Positions 45,527 through 55,621 are shown, counted from the first letter of the stretch. The stretch: 64,000 nucleotides of DNA from Marinifilum sp. D714 (GCF_030851345.1 NZ_JALPNU010000003.1:186001-250000); one strand, 5' to 3'. Translations and numbers: made by a program. Notes: a model not told the origin generated them from the sequence alone.

Positions 45527-45835
45527 TTATATAAATTTTTCAACATCCAACATATATGCATGAATTGGACTACAACCATCAATTCCTTCATTGAATTCTT
45601 CAATTTGCTTCATCAATTCTTCACCTTTTCCCTGATCTAAAAAAGAAAAAGTAGCGATAGAATCGTAATGGTCTTTATTGGAGGCAAACCAGTTTGGAGC
45701 CTCACATTGCTCATTACGTTTACTGGTATAACCTTTAACATCAAACTCACTATAAGCATCAATAGCTGATTTATTATAAATCTGTTTTAACTCTTCATAA
45801 AATGCTTTCACACAAAAAATGATAACAACTTTCAT
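45527..45835 (-). CDS. Conserved small protein of unknown function in the efflux operon
   Basis: A 102-residue soluble protein, MKVVIIFCVKAFYEEL at the start and CSPIHAYMLDVEKF at the end. The alternation of beta strands and helices is compatible with a ferredoxin-like fold such as in PII or CutA proteins, but I do not recognise a family with certainty. Cysteines at about 8, 44 and 88 might bind metal. It lies 115 bp after the pump gene and 11 bp before the DUF2892-like gene, all on the same strand. A sensor or accessory role for the pump is a guess. Confidence 0.65.
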   Translation of the reverse strand: MKVVIIFCVKAFYEELKQIYNKSAIDAYSEFDVKGYTSKRNEQCEAPNWFASNKDHYDSIATFSFLDQGKGEELMKQIEEFNEGIDGCSPIHAYMLDVEKFI

Positions 45836-45950
45836 CTGTTTAAATTTTATTTATTGGCTAGATGGAACTCTCGATTAATTTAATCATTCTCATGTCTGTA
45901 ATTTAGAATGCTAAAATTCATGATCGTTTCATATTTACCATATTATGTGA

Positions 45951-48900
45951 TTATTCATTTGAAACTTCTAATTCTTCTTTTACATCGGGATACTTCTTCT
46001 TCTCAGTCATATAATAAATCAATGGAACAATAACCAAAGTAAGAAATGTAGAAGCAATCGATCCGCCCATTAATGAAATTGCAAGTCCCTGGAAAATAGG
46101 ATCAAACAAGATAACTACCGCTCCAATAACCACGGTTCCTGCGGTCAATAGAATTGGTGTTGTTCGAACTGCACCAGCCTCAATTACAGCTTCTTTCAAT
46201 GGTACTCCTTCGGCCAGTCTCAAGTTGATAAAATCAATCAACAGAATGGCGTTACGAACCATGATTCCTGCCAGAGCAATCATTCCAATCATTGAAGTTG
46301 CAGTAAAGAATGCACCCATTAACCAATGACCAATTAAAATCCCTACAAGGGAAAGTGGTATTGAAACCATCATCACAAACGGAACTTTAAAATTCTGGAA
46401 CCATCCAATAATCAACATATAAATCACCAATAACACAACAGCAAATGCAGCACCCAAATCACGGAAAACTTCGTAGGTAATTTGCCATTCTCCATCCCAC
46501 TTCAAACTGTAGTTGTCTTCGAAAAATGGCTGTTGTGTATACTCTTCCAGTAGTTCATATCCTTCCGGAACCTTCACATCACTTAAATGATCGGAGATTT
46601 CCATGATACCATAAACCGGACTTTCCAATTTTCCGGCAACATCAGCGGTTACATACACCACTCTTTTCTGATTTTTCCTATAGATGCTCTTCTCCTTTAT
46701 TTTTTTCTGAATATCAACAATATCACCCAAAGGAATCAGATTTCCCGATTGAGTCAGAATATTTATTTTCTTCAGATCCGTTAAGCTGCTTCTATCCTTT
46801 TCCTGAAGTCTAAGGTCAATTCCAACCTGCTCATGTTCATGCTCCTGATATAATTGAGAAACCTCTTGTCCACTCAACCCCATGTTCAAAGTATGAACCA
46901 CCTGCTGAGTTGAAACCCCTGCCAACATGGCTTTTTCCTTATCTACATTAAACTGAAATTCTGTCTGATCATCTTCCACCAACCAGTCTACATCAACCAC
47001 ATCCTGTGTTTTTCCAAAAATTGCTTTCAACTGCTTAGCCACATCAATCTGACCTTCAGTATTTGGTCCATAAATTTCAGCTACCAAGGTTGACATTACT
47101 GGTGGTCCTGGAGGAACTTCAACAACTTTTACATTCGCATTAAATTTCTTGCCTATTTCCTGTAAGCCCGGTCTCATTGCCTTGGCAATATCATGACTTT
47201 GTAAGTCTCTTTCTCCTTTGTGAGTAAGATTCACCTGGATATCTGCGACATTTGATCCTCTTCGCAAATCGTAATGACGAACCAAACCATTAAAGTTTAT
47301 TGGTGCTGCAGTTCCAACATAAGTCTGATAATCTACCACATTTTCTTGTTGAGCGATATAAGCAGCCAACTCCTTTGCCACCACTGCGGTGCGTTCTAAT
47401 GTTGTTCCTTCAGGCATATCAATCACCACTTGGAATTCATTCTTGTTATCGAATGGCAACATTTTTACAGCAACCATTTTAAAATAAATCAGTGTTGTAG
47501 AAGCCAGAAGTAATACACTCACAATTCCAATAAATCCCCAACGCTTCAATTTAGATTCTAACATTGGTCGAATGGTGGCTGCATACAACTTGTAAATTCG
47601 CGAGTCTTCAAGCTTAAACACTTTTTCCTCTTTTCCGTTCTTTTCATCATGATGAAGTAATCGGTATGCCAAGTAAGGGGTAATGGTAAGTGCCACCAAT
47701 AATGAGAAAATCATAGCAATGGAAGCACCAATTGGCATCGGACTCATATAAGGTCCCATTAATCCGGAAACGAAAACCATTGGCAAAACAGCGGCAATTA
47801 CCGTAAAAGTTGCTAAAATGGTTGGATTTCCAACTTCATCGATTGAACGCAGAGCAGCCTGAATCAGCGGTAATCGCCTCATCTTAAAATGCCTGTGCAT
47901 ATTCTCAGCAATAATAATTGAATCATCAACCACAATCCCTGTTACAAATACCAACGCAAATAATGTAATTCGATTTAATGTGTAATCCAGAAAATAGTAA
48001 CTGAACATGGTTAATGCGAAAGTAATTGGTACTGAAAGGAATACAACCAATCCTCCACGCCACCCCATGGCAAGCATTACCACAAATGTTACAGCCACAA
48101 TGGCTCCAAGAAGATGTAGAAGCAATTCAGCTACCTTATCTGAGGCAGTTTCACCATAATTCCTGGTGACATCAACATGCACATCCGAAGGGATCAAATC
48201 TTTACGAAGCGATTCTATCTTAGTCAGAATTTGTTCTGATACGTGCATGGCATCAGCACCACGACGTTTCGCTACCGATATAGTAACAGCAGGGTATTCT
48301 CCCTTAAATTGTTCTTTGGCATCGTTGATTTTACCATATCCAAAATTCACATATTGCGATGCAATTTCAGGCCCGTCAATCACTTGTGCAACCTGCTTCA
48401 GGTAGATTGGACTCCCTTTGTAAACGCCTACTACCAGATTGGACACATCGTCGGCATTCTCCAGAAACTTACCCGTTTCAACAAGGTATTCCTGATCGTT
48501 ACTGTTAAAGGCCCCTGAACCAATTTGCTGATTGGATATCTGAATTTGCTGAGAGATGCTTAATGCATCAATATTGTAACCAGCCATTTGTTCACGATTC
48601 AACACTACTCGAACCTGACGTGAACGTCCGCCAATTATTTTGGTTTCCGATACTTCGTTAACCTTTTCTATTTCATTGTTTACTTCCTGCGCGATTCTCT
48701 TTAGCTGAAAATCATCATAAGTTTCGCTCCAGAAAGTCAGTCCCAAAACAGGAACATCATCAATTGCACGTGTTTTAATCAAAGGCATGGATGTTCCTTT
48801 TGGCATCTGATCCATGTGTTTCATAATCTCGTTGTACATTTTAACGAGAGATCTTTCAACATCTTCCCCTACATAAAACTGAACGATTAACATAGCCTGT

Positions 48901-49175
48901 CCCGGCATAGATGTAGAATAAACATACTCCACACCCGGAATATTCGTCACTACTTTCTCAAGTGGTTGCATTACCCGCGATTCAATTTCCGATGGGCTTG
49001 CTCCCGGATACATTAAAAAGATATCAGCTATGGGAACATCAATTTGTGGCTCTTCCTCTCTAGGTGTTAAATAGGCGCTGTACATTCCAATAATCATGAA
49101 TGCAACCATTAACAGAGGAGTCAATTTTGAATTTATAAATAAGTTGGCGATACCGCCTGCAAATCCTGTTTTCAT
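45951..49175 (-). CDS. RND efflux permease, second system
   Basis: A 1074-residue inner-membrane pump. The first helix (KLTPLLMVAFMIIGMYSAYL) is followed by PREEEPQIDVP, a motif of a subgroup distinct from the AcrB copy at 18,966. The proton-relay pair is Asp417-Asp418 in GIVVDDSIIIAEN. The lysine usually found in the later helix is replaced by arginine (GIMVRNAILLIDF). Metal pumps of the CzcA/CusA type read VDAAI, so this is more likely an organic-compound or mixed pump, although substrates cannot be named. Its partners are directly upstream in transcription order: channel, adaptor, pump. Confidence 0.93.
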   Translation of the reverse strand: MKTGFAGGIANLFINSKLTPLLMVAFMIIGMYSAYLTPREEEPQIDVPIADIFLMYPGASPSEIESRVMQPLEKVVTNIPGVEYVYSTSMPGQAMLIVQFYVGEDVERSLVKMYNEIMKHMDQMPKGTSMPLIKTRAIDDVPVLGLTFWSETYDDFQLKRIAQEVNNEIEKVNEVSETKIIGGRSRQVRVVLNREQMAGYNIDALSISQQIQISNQQIGSGAFNSNDQEYLVETGKFLENADDVSNLVVGVYKGSPIYLKQVAQVIDGPEIASQYVNFGYGKINDAKEQFKGEYPAVTISVAKRRGADAMHVSEQILTKIESLRKDLIPSDVHVDVTRNYGETASDKVAELLLHLLGAIVAVTFVVMLAMGWRGGLVVFLSVPITFALTMFSYYFLDYTLNRITLFALVFVTGIVVDDSIIIAENMHRHFKMRRLPLIQAALRSIDEVGNPTILATFTVIAAVLPMVFVSGLMGPYMSPMPIGASIAMIFSLLVALTITPYLAYRLLHHDEKNGKEEKVFKLEDSRIYKLYAATIRPMLESKLKRWGFIGIVSVLLLASTTLIYFKMVAVKMLPFDNKNEFQVVIDMPEGTTLERTAVVAKELAAYIAQQENVVDYQTYVGTAAPINFNGLVRHYDLRRGSNVADIQVNLTHKGERDLQSHDIAKAMRPGLQEIGKKFNANVKVVEVPPGPPVMSTLVAEIYGPNTEGQIDVAKQLKAIFGKTQDVVDVDWLVEDDQTEFQFNVDKEKAMLAGVSTQQVVHTLNMGLSGQEVSQLYQEHEHEQVGIDLRLQEKDRSSLTDLKKINILTQSGNLIPLGDIVDIQKKIKEKSIYRKNQKRVVYVTADVAGKLESPVYGIMEISDHLSDVKVPEGYELLEEYTQQPFFEDNYSLKWDGEWQITYEVFRDLGAAFAVVLLVIYMLIIGWFQNFKVPFVMMVSIPLSLVGILIGHWLMGAFFTATSMIGMIALAGIMVRNAILLIDFINLRLAEGVPLKEAVIEAGAVRTTPILLTAGTVVIGAVVILFDPIFQGLAISLMGGSIASTFLTLVIVPLIYYMTEKKKYPDVKEELEVSNE

Positions 49176-49224
49176 CTTTTAAGACATTTGATTTTTGAAC
49201 TCAAATTTTCTTTTAACGATCGTA

Positions 49225-50307
49225 CTACTTGATGCTTAATTTTGCACCATCCCAAATTTTACCTTGATAAGAAACGATATACTGTTCTCCATCGCTTAAT
49301 CCTGATAATACCTCTGCCATATTATCTTTGGTTTTGCCAACTCTTATCCAACGTAACATGGCTGTTCCCATTTGACTAACCGTATAAACACCTATTAGTT
49401 GTCCTTTTCTTACCAAAACATCATTCGGAATAAAAATACCTGGCATCCCTCCTTTTTCAAGGCTCACCTGTGCATACATGCCACTATATAATTTTGTCTT
49501 TTGCTCTTTGGTGGGTTCCAAAACAATCTTGGCCTCAAATTGGTTTCCAGTATACAAAGCAGAAGGATTTACTTCCGTGATTTTGCCATTCACAACTTCA
49601 TTCAAAGCAGTAATTTTCACCTTTACCACATCATTCTTTTGAACCTTAGAAATCTCTGTTTCCGGAATTCTAGCCATCACCTTATACTCTCCTGGTTTTT
49701 CAATGGCCACCAAAGGCATACCCGGAGAAGCCAAATCTCCCTCGTTCATATATTTTCTAGCTATGATACCATGGTAAGGTGCTTTTATTGCCGAATAGCG
49801 TAACATTTCATTTACTTCAGCTTCCATTTGTTTCACAGCTTCCAATTCGGCTTTGGCCATATTGTAGTGTGTTGTCACATCATCCATTTCTTTCTGCGAA
49901 GCACTTTTTTGTTCGAACAGTACCGTAAATCTCTTGTAATCCTTCTCTGCATTTTCAAAGGCAGATTCGGCTTTAATCATATTGGCTTTAACCTGTGCTT
50001 TTTTAGCTTGAATATCCTGATCTTTAATCTGAACCAACAACTGACCTTTGCTTACTTTTTGGCCAGGTTCTACATATATCCGAGCAATTTGCCCCATAAT
50101 ACGTGTACTTAAGTTAGAATGGGTTTCTGCCTCAATCTTACCCGAAAAATTCAAAAGTTCAGGTTGGTTTAGCATTTTAACGGTTTGTACGCTTACCGCA
50201 ACATCCGCTTTCTGATCTTCCTTTGTATTTGATTCTCTACCGCACGATTGGAATCCCCAAGCAAGTGTGGCAGTCATTGCAATCAATAATATTGTCTTAG
50301 AGTTCAT
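49225..50307 (-). CDS. RND periplasmic adaptor, second system
   Basis: A 360-residue lipoprotein with lipobox GFQSC followed by GRE. It has the AcrA-like order: lipoyl half (IMGQIARIYVEPGQKVSKGQLLV), alpha-helical hairpin with heptad repeats (about 105-165), second lipoyl half (IKAPYHGIIARKYMNEGDLA), then barrel and membrane-proximal domains. It lies 30 bp after the channel gene and 50 bp before the pump gene. No regulator gene is adjacent. Confidence 0.92.
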   Translation of the reverse strand: MNSKTILLIAMTATLAWGFQSCGRESNTKEDQKADVAVSVQTVKMLNQPELLNFSGKIEAETHSNLSTRIMGQIARIYVEPGQKVSKGQLLVQIKDQDIQAKKAQVKANMIKAESAFENAEKDYKRFTVLFEQKSASQKEMDDVTTHYNMAKAELEAVKQMEAEVNEMLRYSAIKAPYHGIIARKYMNEGDLASPGMPLVAIEKPGEYKVMARIPETEISKVQKNDVVKVKITALNEVVNGKITEVNPSALYTGNQFEAKIVLEPTKEQKTKLYSGMYAQVSLEKGGMPGIFIPNDVLVRKGQLIGVYTVSQMGTAMLRWIRVGKTKDNMAEVLSGLSDGEQYIVSYQGKIWDGAKLSIK

Positions 50308-50336
50308 ATTTATTATTTTTTTGAGATTTGTTTTGT

Positions 50337-51671
50337 TTATTGTAATTCCTTTTCAAGCAATAATTCCAAGTGGAAAACTGCTACATGATATTGATACAGT
50401 GAGTTGATATAATCCAGATTTTTCATCATCGCCATCGACTCCGACTGTAATACATCAATCGTTTTTTCCAATCCTTGCTTGTATCTATTGGTTCTGATTC
50501 TATAAGCCTCTTCTGCCTGATTCTTTGCCAATTTGCTCATTTCAATTCTGTCGAAGGCAACTTTCAAATTTCTTTTGGCAGCTTGTATTTCCATACTAGA
50601 TTTGGATTGATAGTCGGCAAGATCCAGTTCTGCAATCCTTAATTCTGCCCTTGCTTTCTGCACCTTTCCAACATTTTTATAACCCTTAAAAATATCCCAG
50701 GATAAACTTGCTCCAATCAAATAATTGTTGGCTGATGTTCCCAACAGTTGAGAATCGTTCCATTCGTAAGCTCCAAAAGCATTCAAGCGCGGAAGAAATC
50801 TCATTTTTTCTGACTTTAGCATATTCTCACGTGCCTCCAGGCTTTTCCTGTAAGCCATAATATCGGAACGCATGCCTTCATCCTGATCCTTATTTAAAGC
50901 TTGTAAGAGAGAAGGCTTTTGATCTAATTTCTCTGTAGTCTCGATTTCAGTTCGAATGTCCAATCCTAATATATAAGCTAGAAATTCATTAGCTTGTTTT
51001 TGGGCATTTTTGGCATCGGCCAGCTGATTCTTCAATTCAAGAACCCTAACTTTGGCAGAGAGCAAATCAGCCTCCTTTACATATCCTTGCTCCAGGTTGT
51101 CTTTGGTAAGCTGTAAAGCTGATTTTGCAGTTTCCAAGGATTTTTCAACCACATTAACTGCTTCTTGCGCCAATTCCAATTGGTAGTAAGTCTTCTTAAC
51201 TTCAAACCTTGTAAAATTTATGGTTCGCTCCGTTGTAAAATCTACAGCTTGCATTTTTGCATTAGCTGCTTTCCTCCCATACAAACCATCAATATTAATA
51301 ATAGGTTGTTGAACTTCAATTTTGGTATTGTAATTTTCAATTCGATCCGGATCATTCAGCAAAACAGGATTAAAATCGGCTTGCGCAGTAATTTCCTGCT
51401 TCAATTTAAAACCAAAGGCAGCCAATGGATCATTTGTTGTTATTGCTGTATGAGATAAATTTAAGTTGGGAAGAAAAACCGAATTGGTTTGACGGAATTC
51501 TGCCTTTGCAGCTTTCCCTTGTGCTTTTGCTTTGTTAATTTGCCTGTTATTTTGGGTCGCTTTTAACAAAGCATCCTTCAAACTTAATTGTAGTTCTGCT
51601 TCTTGAGAAAATATCTTAGAGATATTTGCAAATGTCAGAACAAAGGTCAATAGGTAAATAATCTTTCGCAT
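50337..51671 (-). CDS. TolC-family outer-membrane efflux protein, second system
   Basis: A 444-residue protein with a cleaved signal peptide (IIYLLTFVLTFANISKIFS) and no lipobox, unlike the first system. Two OEP repeats span about residues 30-230 and 255-440, with long coiled-coil helices rich in Ala, Gln and Lys. It is the first gene of this operon and follows a promoter with both Bacteroidota boxes. Confidence 0.92.
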   Translation of the reverse strand: MRKIIYLLTFVLTFANISKIFSQEAELQLSLKDALLKATQNNRQINKAKAQGKAAKAEFRQTNSVFLPNLNLSHTAITTNDPLAAFGFKLKQEITAQADFNPVLLNDPDRIENYNTKIEVQQPIINIDGLYGRKAANAKMQAVDFTTERTINFTRFEVKKTYYQLELAQEAVNVVEKSLETAKSALQLTKDNLEQGYVKEADLLSAKVRVLELKNQLADAKNAQKQANEFLAYILGLDIRTEIETTEKLDQKPSLLQALNKDQDEGMRSDIMAYRKSLEARENMLKSEKMRFLPRLNAFGAYEWNDSQLLGTSANNYLIGASLSWDIFKGYKNVGKVQKARAELRIAELDLADYQSKSSMEIQAAKRNLKVAFDRIEMSKLAKNQAEEAYRIRTNRYKQGLEKTIDVLQSESMAMMKNLDYINSLYQYHVAVFHLELLLEKELQ

Positions 51672-51703
51672 GTTTATTTATTGATTGTTTATTGATTTCG
51701 GTT

Positions 51704-51735
51704 CAAATGTATATACTTTAATCTATATATGCAAA
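51704..51735 (-). promoter_or_regulatory. Promoter of the second efflux operon
   Basis: On the minus strand TTTG (51735-51732) and TACATTTG (51711-51704), 20 bp apart, match both Bacteroidota boxes fully. The -7 box ends 32 bp before the ATG at 51671. The AT-rich stretch between and beyond may hold an operator, but no clean symmetry was found. Confidence 0.72.
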
Positions 51736-51902
51736 CATCTAGATATTTGTAGTTTTATTTAAATTTGTTGATTAAAGCATAAATTAAGATTAGCTATTGA
51801 AATTTAGGAAATTATGAAACAAAAACCAATAAATACTTTATATAATATTATCTATCTGAATAAAAACCGTTCTCATATTTAAATTGCCTACACTTGTAAT
51901 CA

Positions 51903-51934
51903 CAAAAAAAAGGCTTGCCATAAAGCAAGCCTTT
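51903..51934 (-). terminator. Intrinsic terminator of the M48-cinA operon
   Basis: AAAGGCTTGC (51909-51918) and GCAAGCCTTT (51925-51934) with a 6-nt loop; a T run follows on the minus strand. It lies 18 bp after the cinA stop. Confidence 0.9.
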
Positions 51935-51952
51935 CAAATCATCTATCTCATT

Positions 51953-53191
51953 TTATTTTTCCAATTCTTTTCGGAGTAAGTTCAATACTTTAAAAGCGGA
52001 AACCTTTATATTTCTTTCCCTTACTTTATATAAGTCGAGTTTTTCTGATCGCACACCAAAATCTCCAGCGAGTGCAATCCAAACCGTACCAACAGGTTTT
52101 TCATCGGTTCCTCCATCAGGACCTGCAATACCAGAGGTTGCTACTGCATAATCTGTATTTAGCACCTTCCTTGCTCCCACAGCCATTTGTTCAACCACTT
52201 CTCTACTTACAGCTCCGAACTCCTCTAAATCTTTAGAATTTACTCCCAATACATTTTCTTTGATTTCATTGGAGTAAGAAACAACGCTTCCTTTAAAATA
52301 GGCAGAACTACCCGCTTGCAAAGTAATCAAGTGAGCTATATATCCTCCAGTACAACTTTCTGCAGTTCCCAGGGTTTTTCCCTTCGATATTAAAAGTTTG
52401 GCTATACATTGCTCAATGGCAATATCGTCGTAAGCAAAAATATTATTAGGAAGTATCTTTTTCAATTTCTCAACTTCCTTATCAATAATCTTTTCAAGTG
52501 TAGGTTTATCCTCGCCAGTAATACTTAAACGCAACCTTACCTTTCCTGGGGAAGGCAAGTAAGCCAACTTCATCTGCCTTGGTAGGTTTTCCTCCCAATC
52601 GCTCAGTATATCAGCCAGAACCGACTCTCCTATTCCATCAGTCATAATGGTTTTATGAACTATTTCAGGAGTTTTAAAATACTCTGTAATTGCTGAAATT
52701 AAACCGTTCTGCATAATTCCTTTCATTTCGAACGGAACGCCAGGCATGGATATCAAAACCCGATTGTTTCTCTCGAACCACATGCAGGGTGCAGATCCAA
52801 AATTATTAGGAATGATTCTGGCACCATCAGGAATTAGAGCCTGTTCCCGATTGAATCGGTTCATGGGTATACTATACTTCGCCAATCTATCTTGAATTTT
52901 TTGATACAATTCATCATCCTGAATGAGCTTCATTCCAAAATAATCACTCAAAGTCTTCTTCGTGATATCATCATTTGTAGGACCTAAACCACCCGTCATT
53001 AATACAAGAGGAGATCTTTTCAAGGCTGCTTCAACTGTTGTTACAATATCATTTGCCTCATCCGATATACTTGTGATTTTGGATACACCAATTCCATATT
53101 TGTTTAACTCCTTCGCCATCCAGGCAGAATTTGTGTCCACAATCTGCCCAATCAATATTTCATCTCCTATGGTAATTATTTCTGCTTGCAT
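51953..53191 (-). CDS. cinA: CinA-family nicotinamide-nucleotide amidohydrolase
   Basis: A 412-residue two-domain protein of normal length. The N-terminal molybdopterin-binding-like domain (about 1-170) has ITIGDEILIGQIVDTN and MTGGLGPTNDDITKKTL. The C-terminal PncC domain (about 255-412) has GTAESCTGGYIAHLIT and the YAVATSGIAGPDGG motif. CinA hydrolyses NMN to nicotinate mononucleotide in pyridine salvage; the N-terminal domain can act as an ADP-ribose pyrophosphatase. The start lies 12 bp after the M48 gene stop, so the two are co-transcribed. Confidence 0.95.
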   Translation of the reverse strand: MQAEIITIGDEILIGQIVDTNSAWMAKELNKYGIGVSKITSISDEANDIVTTVEAALKRSPLVLMTGGLGPTNDDITKKTLSDYFGMKLIQDDELYQKIQDRLAKYSIPMNRFNREQALIPDGARIIPNNFGSAPCMWFERNNRVLISMPGVPFEMKGIMQNGLISAITEYFKTPEIVHKTIMTDGIGESVLADILSDWEENLPRQMKLAYLPSPGKVRLRLSITGEDKPTLEKIIDKEVEKLKKILPNNIFAYDDIAIEQCIAKLLISKGKTLGTAESCTGGYIAHLITLQAGSSAYFKGSVVSYSNEIKENVLGVNSKDLEEFGAVSREVVEQMAVGARKVLNTDYAVATSGIAGPDGGTDEKPVGTVWIALAGDFGVRSEKLDLYKVRERNIKVSAFKVLNLLRKELEK

Positions 53192-53203
53192 TCCTTTTTT
53201 TAA

Positions 53204-54451
53204 TTAGTCTTTGTTTCTAGTAAAATTAATTGCTTTCAACCTTTGCAATAAGGTTGGATGCGAATAATAGAAAAACACGTACGCCTTGTGTGGTGTTAGA
53301 TTACTTAATGTACTTACCGATAGTTTTATTAAAGCATCCCCCAGTGATTGTCCATCGTAGTTTTGCTTTGCGTATTCATCTGCCTGATATTCATTAGCTC
53401 TGGATAATAAATTCATACCTAATCCTAATATGCTTGAAATTGGAGAGTAGAGTATTCCAAATGCAATCAATCCTAAATGGAAACCATGCTGTTCTGCTCC
53501 GAGAGCTGCCGATAAGTTTTCATTGCCAATAAATAGAGAAAAGATATAAAACATCAATCCGGTTTGCAGCAATGACAAAATGATCCCGCTTCGGGTATGC
53601 TTTTTCTTGTAATGACCAATTTCATGAGCCAAAACCGCAACAATTTCTTTGGTTGATAATTCACTGATCAATGTATCAAACAGAACAATTCGTTTCTTGG
53701 CTCCCAAACCACTGAAGTATGCATTTCCCTTCGACGATCTTTTTGAACCATCCATCACATATACATTATCAAGCTTGAATCCTGTTTTATCCGCAAACTT
53801 TTGAATCTCATCCTTCAATTCACCTTCCTCCAATGGAGTTTGCTTGTTAAATAATGGAACAATTAATGAGGAATAAAACATGGTCATGAATATCATGAAA
53901 GCGGCTAAAACAGCCCAAGCCATCCACCAAAAGTTATCGGTTGTCTGGAGGTATATCCAAATTAAAAGAGCTAGCAATCCTCCTCCAATTAACATGCCTA
54001 GTAATCCTCCTTTGATCAAGTCCATGATAAACGTTTTTAATGTCATTCTGTTGAATCCATACTTTTCTTCAATCACAAAGGTTGAATAATACGAAAATGG
54101 CAAGCTGATAATGCTTGATGCCAACATGATGACTCCAAAGAAAAGAAGGGCCAACCAAATAGGATTTGTTGTGTATTCTCTAACCAACTCATCAACCCAG
54201 GCAAATCCGCCAAGAGCGATCATTAAAAAACTTGTTACAAAACTTATTACCGATGAGATAAAACTAAGCTTGTACTTCTCTTTCTGATATTCCTGAGATT
54301 TCAAATACTTTTCTTTCTCATAAATACCTTCCAATATTTTCGGTAAAGTTGGTGACCAATTTCTTAGATTCAGAATATCCAATATACGTTCAAGAATAAA
54401 ATCAAAACTTAAAATGATAAGTATGATGTATAAAATTGTTGTTGCGTTCAT
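53204..54451 (-). CDS. M48 family zinc protease (Ste24/CAAX-protease-like)
   Basis: A 415-residue membrane protease with about seven hydrophobic segments and the zinc motif HEIGH in VAVLAHEIGHYKKKH. A third ligand is expected in the NEYQADEYA segment. The N-terminal part (RNWSPTLPKILEGIY) and the full-length layout match the Ste24 type, longer than the HtpX type. In bacteria such proteases are thought to degrade damaged membrane proteins. It heads a two-gene operon with cinA, an uncommon pair. A hairpin separates it from the gene upstream. Confidence 0.93.
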   Translation of the reverse strand: MNATTILYIILIILSFDFILERILDILNLRNWSPTLPKILEGIYEKEKYLKSQEYQKEKYKLSFISSVISFVTSFLMIALGGFAWVDELVREYTTNPIWLALLFFGVIMLASSIISLPFSYYSTFVIEEKYGFNRMTLKTFIMDLIKGGLLGMLIGGGLLALLIWIYLQTTDNFWWMAWAVLAAFMIFMTMFYSSLIVPLFNKQTPLEEGELKDEIQKFADKTGFKLDNVYVMDGSKRSSKGNAYFSGLGAKKRIVLFDTLISELSTKEIVAVLAHEIGHYKKKHTRSGIILSLLQTGLMFYIFSLFIGNENLSAALGAEQHGFHLGLIAFGILYSPISSILGLGMNLLSRANEYQADEYAKQNYDGQSLGDALIKLSVSTLSNLTPHKAYVFFYYSHPTLLQRLKAINFTRNKD

Positions 54452-54482
54452 TTCTCAAATTTTTATTTGCTAAACAAAATTA

Positions 54483-54513
54483 AAAAACCCCTGAAACTAT
54501 ACTCTTTCAGGGG
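54483..54513 (-). terminator. Terminator of the DUF6340-like gene
   Basis: CCCCTGAAA (54488-54496) and TTTCAGGGG (54505-54513) with an 8-nt loop. T-rich runs lie on both sides; the minus-strand one matches the end of the gene at 54522. Confidence 0.88.
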
Positions 54514-54521
54514 ATCTTTTT

Positions 54522-55595
54522 TTATTCTGTTTTCTCTTTTCCAAAGAATTTGTCGAGTAAATAATTATTTTGCGTTCTACCGATTAATTCTTTATAATAT
54601 TCTTTTACAAATTTAAATTCCTTTGGCTCTTTATCAATCTCTCTATACTTTTTAATTGCTCTTCTCACCCAACTACTCGCCTCTTGATATTCTTCCTTTA
54701 ATTCGTATGCCAATGCCATGTTGTAACATGCTCTACCTGCTAATTTCTTATCTTCTGAATCCACATGTTTTTTCCACATTTCAATTGCCTGATCAACACT
54801 ATCATTATTCAAATAATAACTAGCTAAAGAAAAATCCTGATGCCCGGCAATAAAATACTTTCTTGTGAAAGAAATCCATTTAGGAGAAATTAAATCAGCA
54901 TAATCTCGACCTATATCATATGCTACTTCGGCATTTATCTCTTTACGTTTAGGCATTTTCTCCTCTATCAATTTTGTGTAAGAGTAAGAACTAGTTTCTG
55001 TAAATAAACTATCCGTAATCATTCTTTCATCATGAAATTTTTGTGATAAAGGATCATAAATTCTCCAGACAACAAAATACTTTACATCTGTTATTCCCCA
55101 GTTTTCTTCGCCTTTTATGATTTCATATTCATTATATATTTGAAGGTCTTCCAGGCATATTAAGATATCTGAACCGTTAGACTCACAAATACTATCAACT
55201 CTATCCCAAGACATGGGATCATAGTGTCTATCTCCTTCAATATGATTTTCTGGTAATCGTGTATATGAAACGCTGTCCAATTCAAAATATGCAGAGAGAT
55301 TTTCATTTAAACCTAAATGACAATTAATAGCACGAATCTCTGAATAGTCTACACTATCCTTCAATCTTAAATTATTTACCTTATAGTAATTCGATAAAGT
55401 ATCTAAATCAAAACTCAAATTTCTATCAACAAATCCAATTGTCTTAACATCGGGAGGAATAATTACCTTGGGCGCCTTTAACCCTTCAAAATCATATAAT
55501 GCCATGGTTTGGCAACCAGCAAAAATAATTGGTAAAACACCTAATAAAAGGAATTTTCGAAAATTACGCTTTGTAAAAGATATTCGTTTTGTCAT
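54522..55595 (-). CDS. DUF6340-like lipoprotein with C-terminal TPR repeats
   Basis: A 357-residue lipoprotein. The signal has a long basic start (MTKRISFTKRNFRKF) and lipobox IFAGC, about residue 28. The middle domain (about 40-230) resembles DUF6340 proteins of Bacteroidota. Residues about 255-320 form one to two TPR helices (SLASYYLNNDSVDQAIEMWKK, then ACYNMALAYELKEEYQEAS). It may bind other envelope proteins. It starts 26 bp after the VWA-protein gene, so the two form an operon. Function unknown; the family name is given with moderate certainty. Confidence 0.72.
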   Translation of the reverse strand: MTKRISFTKRNFRKFLLLGVLPIIFAGCQTMALYDFEGLKAPKVIIPPDVKTIGFVDRNLSFDLDTLSNYYKVNNLRLKDSVDYSEIRAINCHLGLNENLSAYFELDSVSYTRLPENHIEGDRHYDPMSWDRVDSICESNGSDILICLEDLQIYNEYEIIKGEENWGITDVKYFVVWRIYDPLSQKFHDERMITDSLFTETSSYSYTKLIEEKMPKRKEINAEVAYDIGRDYADLISPKWISFTRKYFIAGHQDFSLASYYLNNDSVDQAIEMWKKHVDSEDKKLAGRACYNMALAYELKEEYQEASSWVRRAIKKYREIDKEPKEFKFVKEYYKELIGRTQNNYLLDKFFGKEKTE

Positions 55596-55621
55596 TAGTG
55601 TGAAATTTCATGTGGTTAGAA

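Noticed and set aside
45951-49175. Heavy-metal (CzcA/CusA) pump
   Set aside because: The helix motif reads VDDSI where metal pumps have VDAAI, so an HAE-like pump is more likely.
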